Part shown: positions 5,023-5,244 of the stretch, piece by piece
How the letters are laid out: every line of letters starts with the position of its first letter
Numbering within the stretch: position 1 is the first letter of the stretch
NCBI GenBank assembly: GCA_039715055.1
Contig: JBDLID010000183.1
Location: 1 to 5,244 of the forward strand
From: JBDLID01 sp039715055
Lineage (GTDB): Bacteria > Desulfobacterota > Desulfobulbia > Desulfobulbales > Desulfocapsaceae
Direction of reading: 5' to 3'
Length of the DNA: 5,244 nucleotides
Notes under the pieces: model-generated
The model's input: only the letters and a program-made list of their open reading frames with translations
Databases searched by the model: none
What the model was told of the DNA's origin: nothing
Made by a program: the position numbers and the translations under genes

Positions 5023-5244
5023 ATGACTGAATTGAGTTATCTTCTTTTTCAACTGGTCCTGGTGGTCAGCTGCGGAGCCTGTGTCAGCTACCTGATGTAT
5101 TTTATCAGTCAGCGCAAATGGGTCCGCACCGTGGCCAGAAGAGCAATCCTGCTGTCAGGGATTCTCCAGACACTTTATATCCTGTTTCGTCTTATCCAGT
5201 CAGGGCATACCCCGATCACCTCCCAGCATGAGGCCGTTGTCTTT
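5023..5244 (+). CDS. CcsA/HemX-like cytochrome c assembly membrane protein, N-terminal part
   Basis: This open frame runs off the window end after 74 codons, so the gene is cut by the window edge. The visible part has a membrane segment at about 4-28 (LSYLLFQLVLVVSCGACVSY onward), a basic loop QRKWVRTVARR (30-40) and a second segment at about 41-58. The motif GHTPITSQHEAVVF (61-74) follows, which matches the early TP-(T/S)-x-HE pattern of the CcsA/ResC/HemX family. CcsA proteins handle heme for cytochrome c maturation (system II). Shorter HemX-type relatives sit next to hemA in heme operons, and the position after the precorrin-2 dehydrogenase gene favours the HemX-type reading. The ATG is the first possible start after an in-frame TAA at 4993-4995. 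No Shine-Dalgarno is evident. Confidence 0.8.
   Translation, partial: MTELSYLLFQLVLVVSCGACVSYLMYFISQRKWVRTVARRAILLSGILQTLYILFRLIQSGHTPITSQHEAVVF

Overview
This is an ordinary-looking chromosomal segment of a Gram-negative bacterium, with an envelope and tetrapyrrole theme. The gene mix fits a Desulfobacterota ('deltaproteobacterial', Desulfobulbaceae-like) host: a short SurA-type chaperone, a TlpA-type thioredoxin, UppP, and a stand-alone precorrin-2 dehydrogenase next to a CcsA/HemX-like membrane protein. The taxonomic guess rests on gene content and style, not on a search.

Layout. Positions 1-304 hold no convincing gene. They contain several hairpins and a palindromic element that recurs near 3482. 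A minus-strand gene (305-1357) encodes a secreted peptidyl-prolyl isomerase with a SurA-type N-terminal domain and one parvulin domain. Across a divergent intergenic region lies a plus-strand secreted thioredoxin-fold protein (1642-2142) with a WCPPC active site. Next is a self-contained unit: a near-consensus sigma70 promoter (2158-2186), a 70-residue secreted Lys-rich three-cysteine protein (2257-2469) and a strong intrinsic terminator (2502-2541). Then comes uppP (2628-3434, TTG start), encoding undecaprenyl-diphosphate phosphatase. After a 128-nt gap with the second palindrome copy come three co-directional, closely spaced genes: a class I SAM methyltransferase of the Methyltransf_16 type (3563-4252), a precorrin-2 dehydrogenase/Met8-CysG-N protein (4292-4972), and the first 74 codons of a CcsA/HemX-like membrane protein (5023 to the window end).

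How they fit together. The divergent pair and the small Cys protein are all exported and probably work in the periplasm, in protein folding and thiol chemistry. UppP recycles the lipid carrier for peptidoglycan and other envelope polymers. The right end looks like the start of a siroheme/heme biosynthesis cluster; in related bacteria a CcsA/HemX-like gene often precedes hemA, which would lie beyond the window.

I found no clearly new multi-gene system, mobile element, CRISPR array, tRNA or rRNA. The best leads are the unrecognised small cysteine protein with its strong expression signals, the 12-bp perfect inverted repeat abutting its promoter, and the palindromic element present twice.
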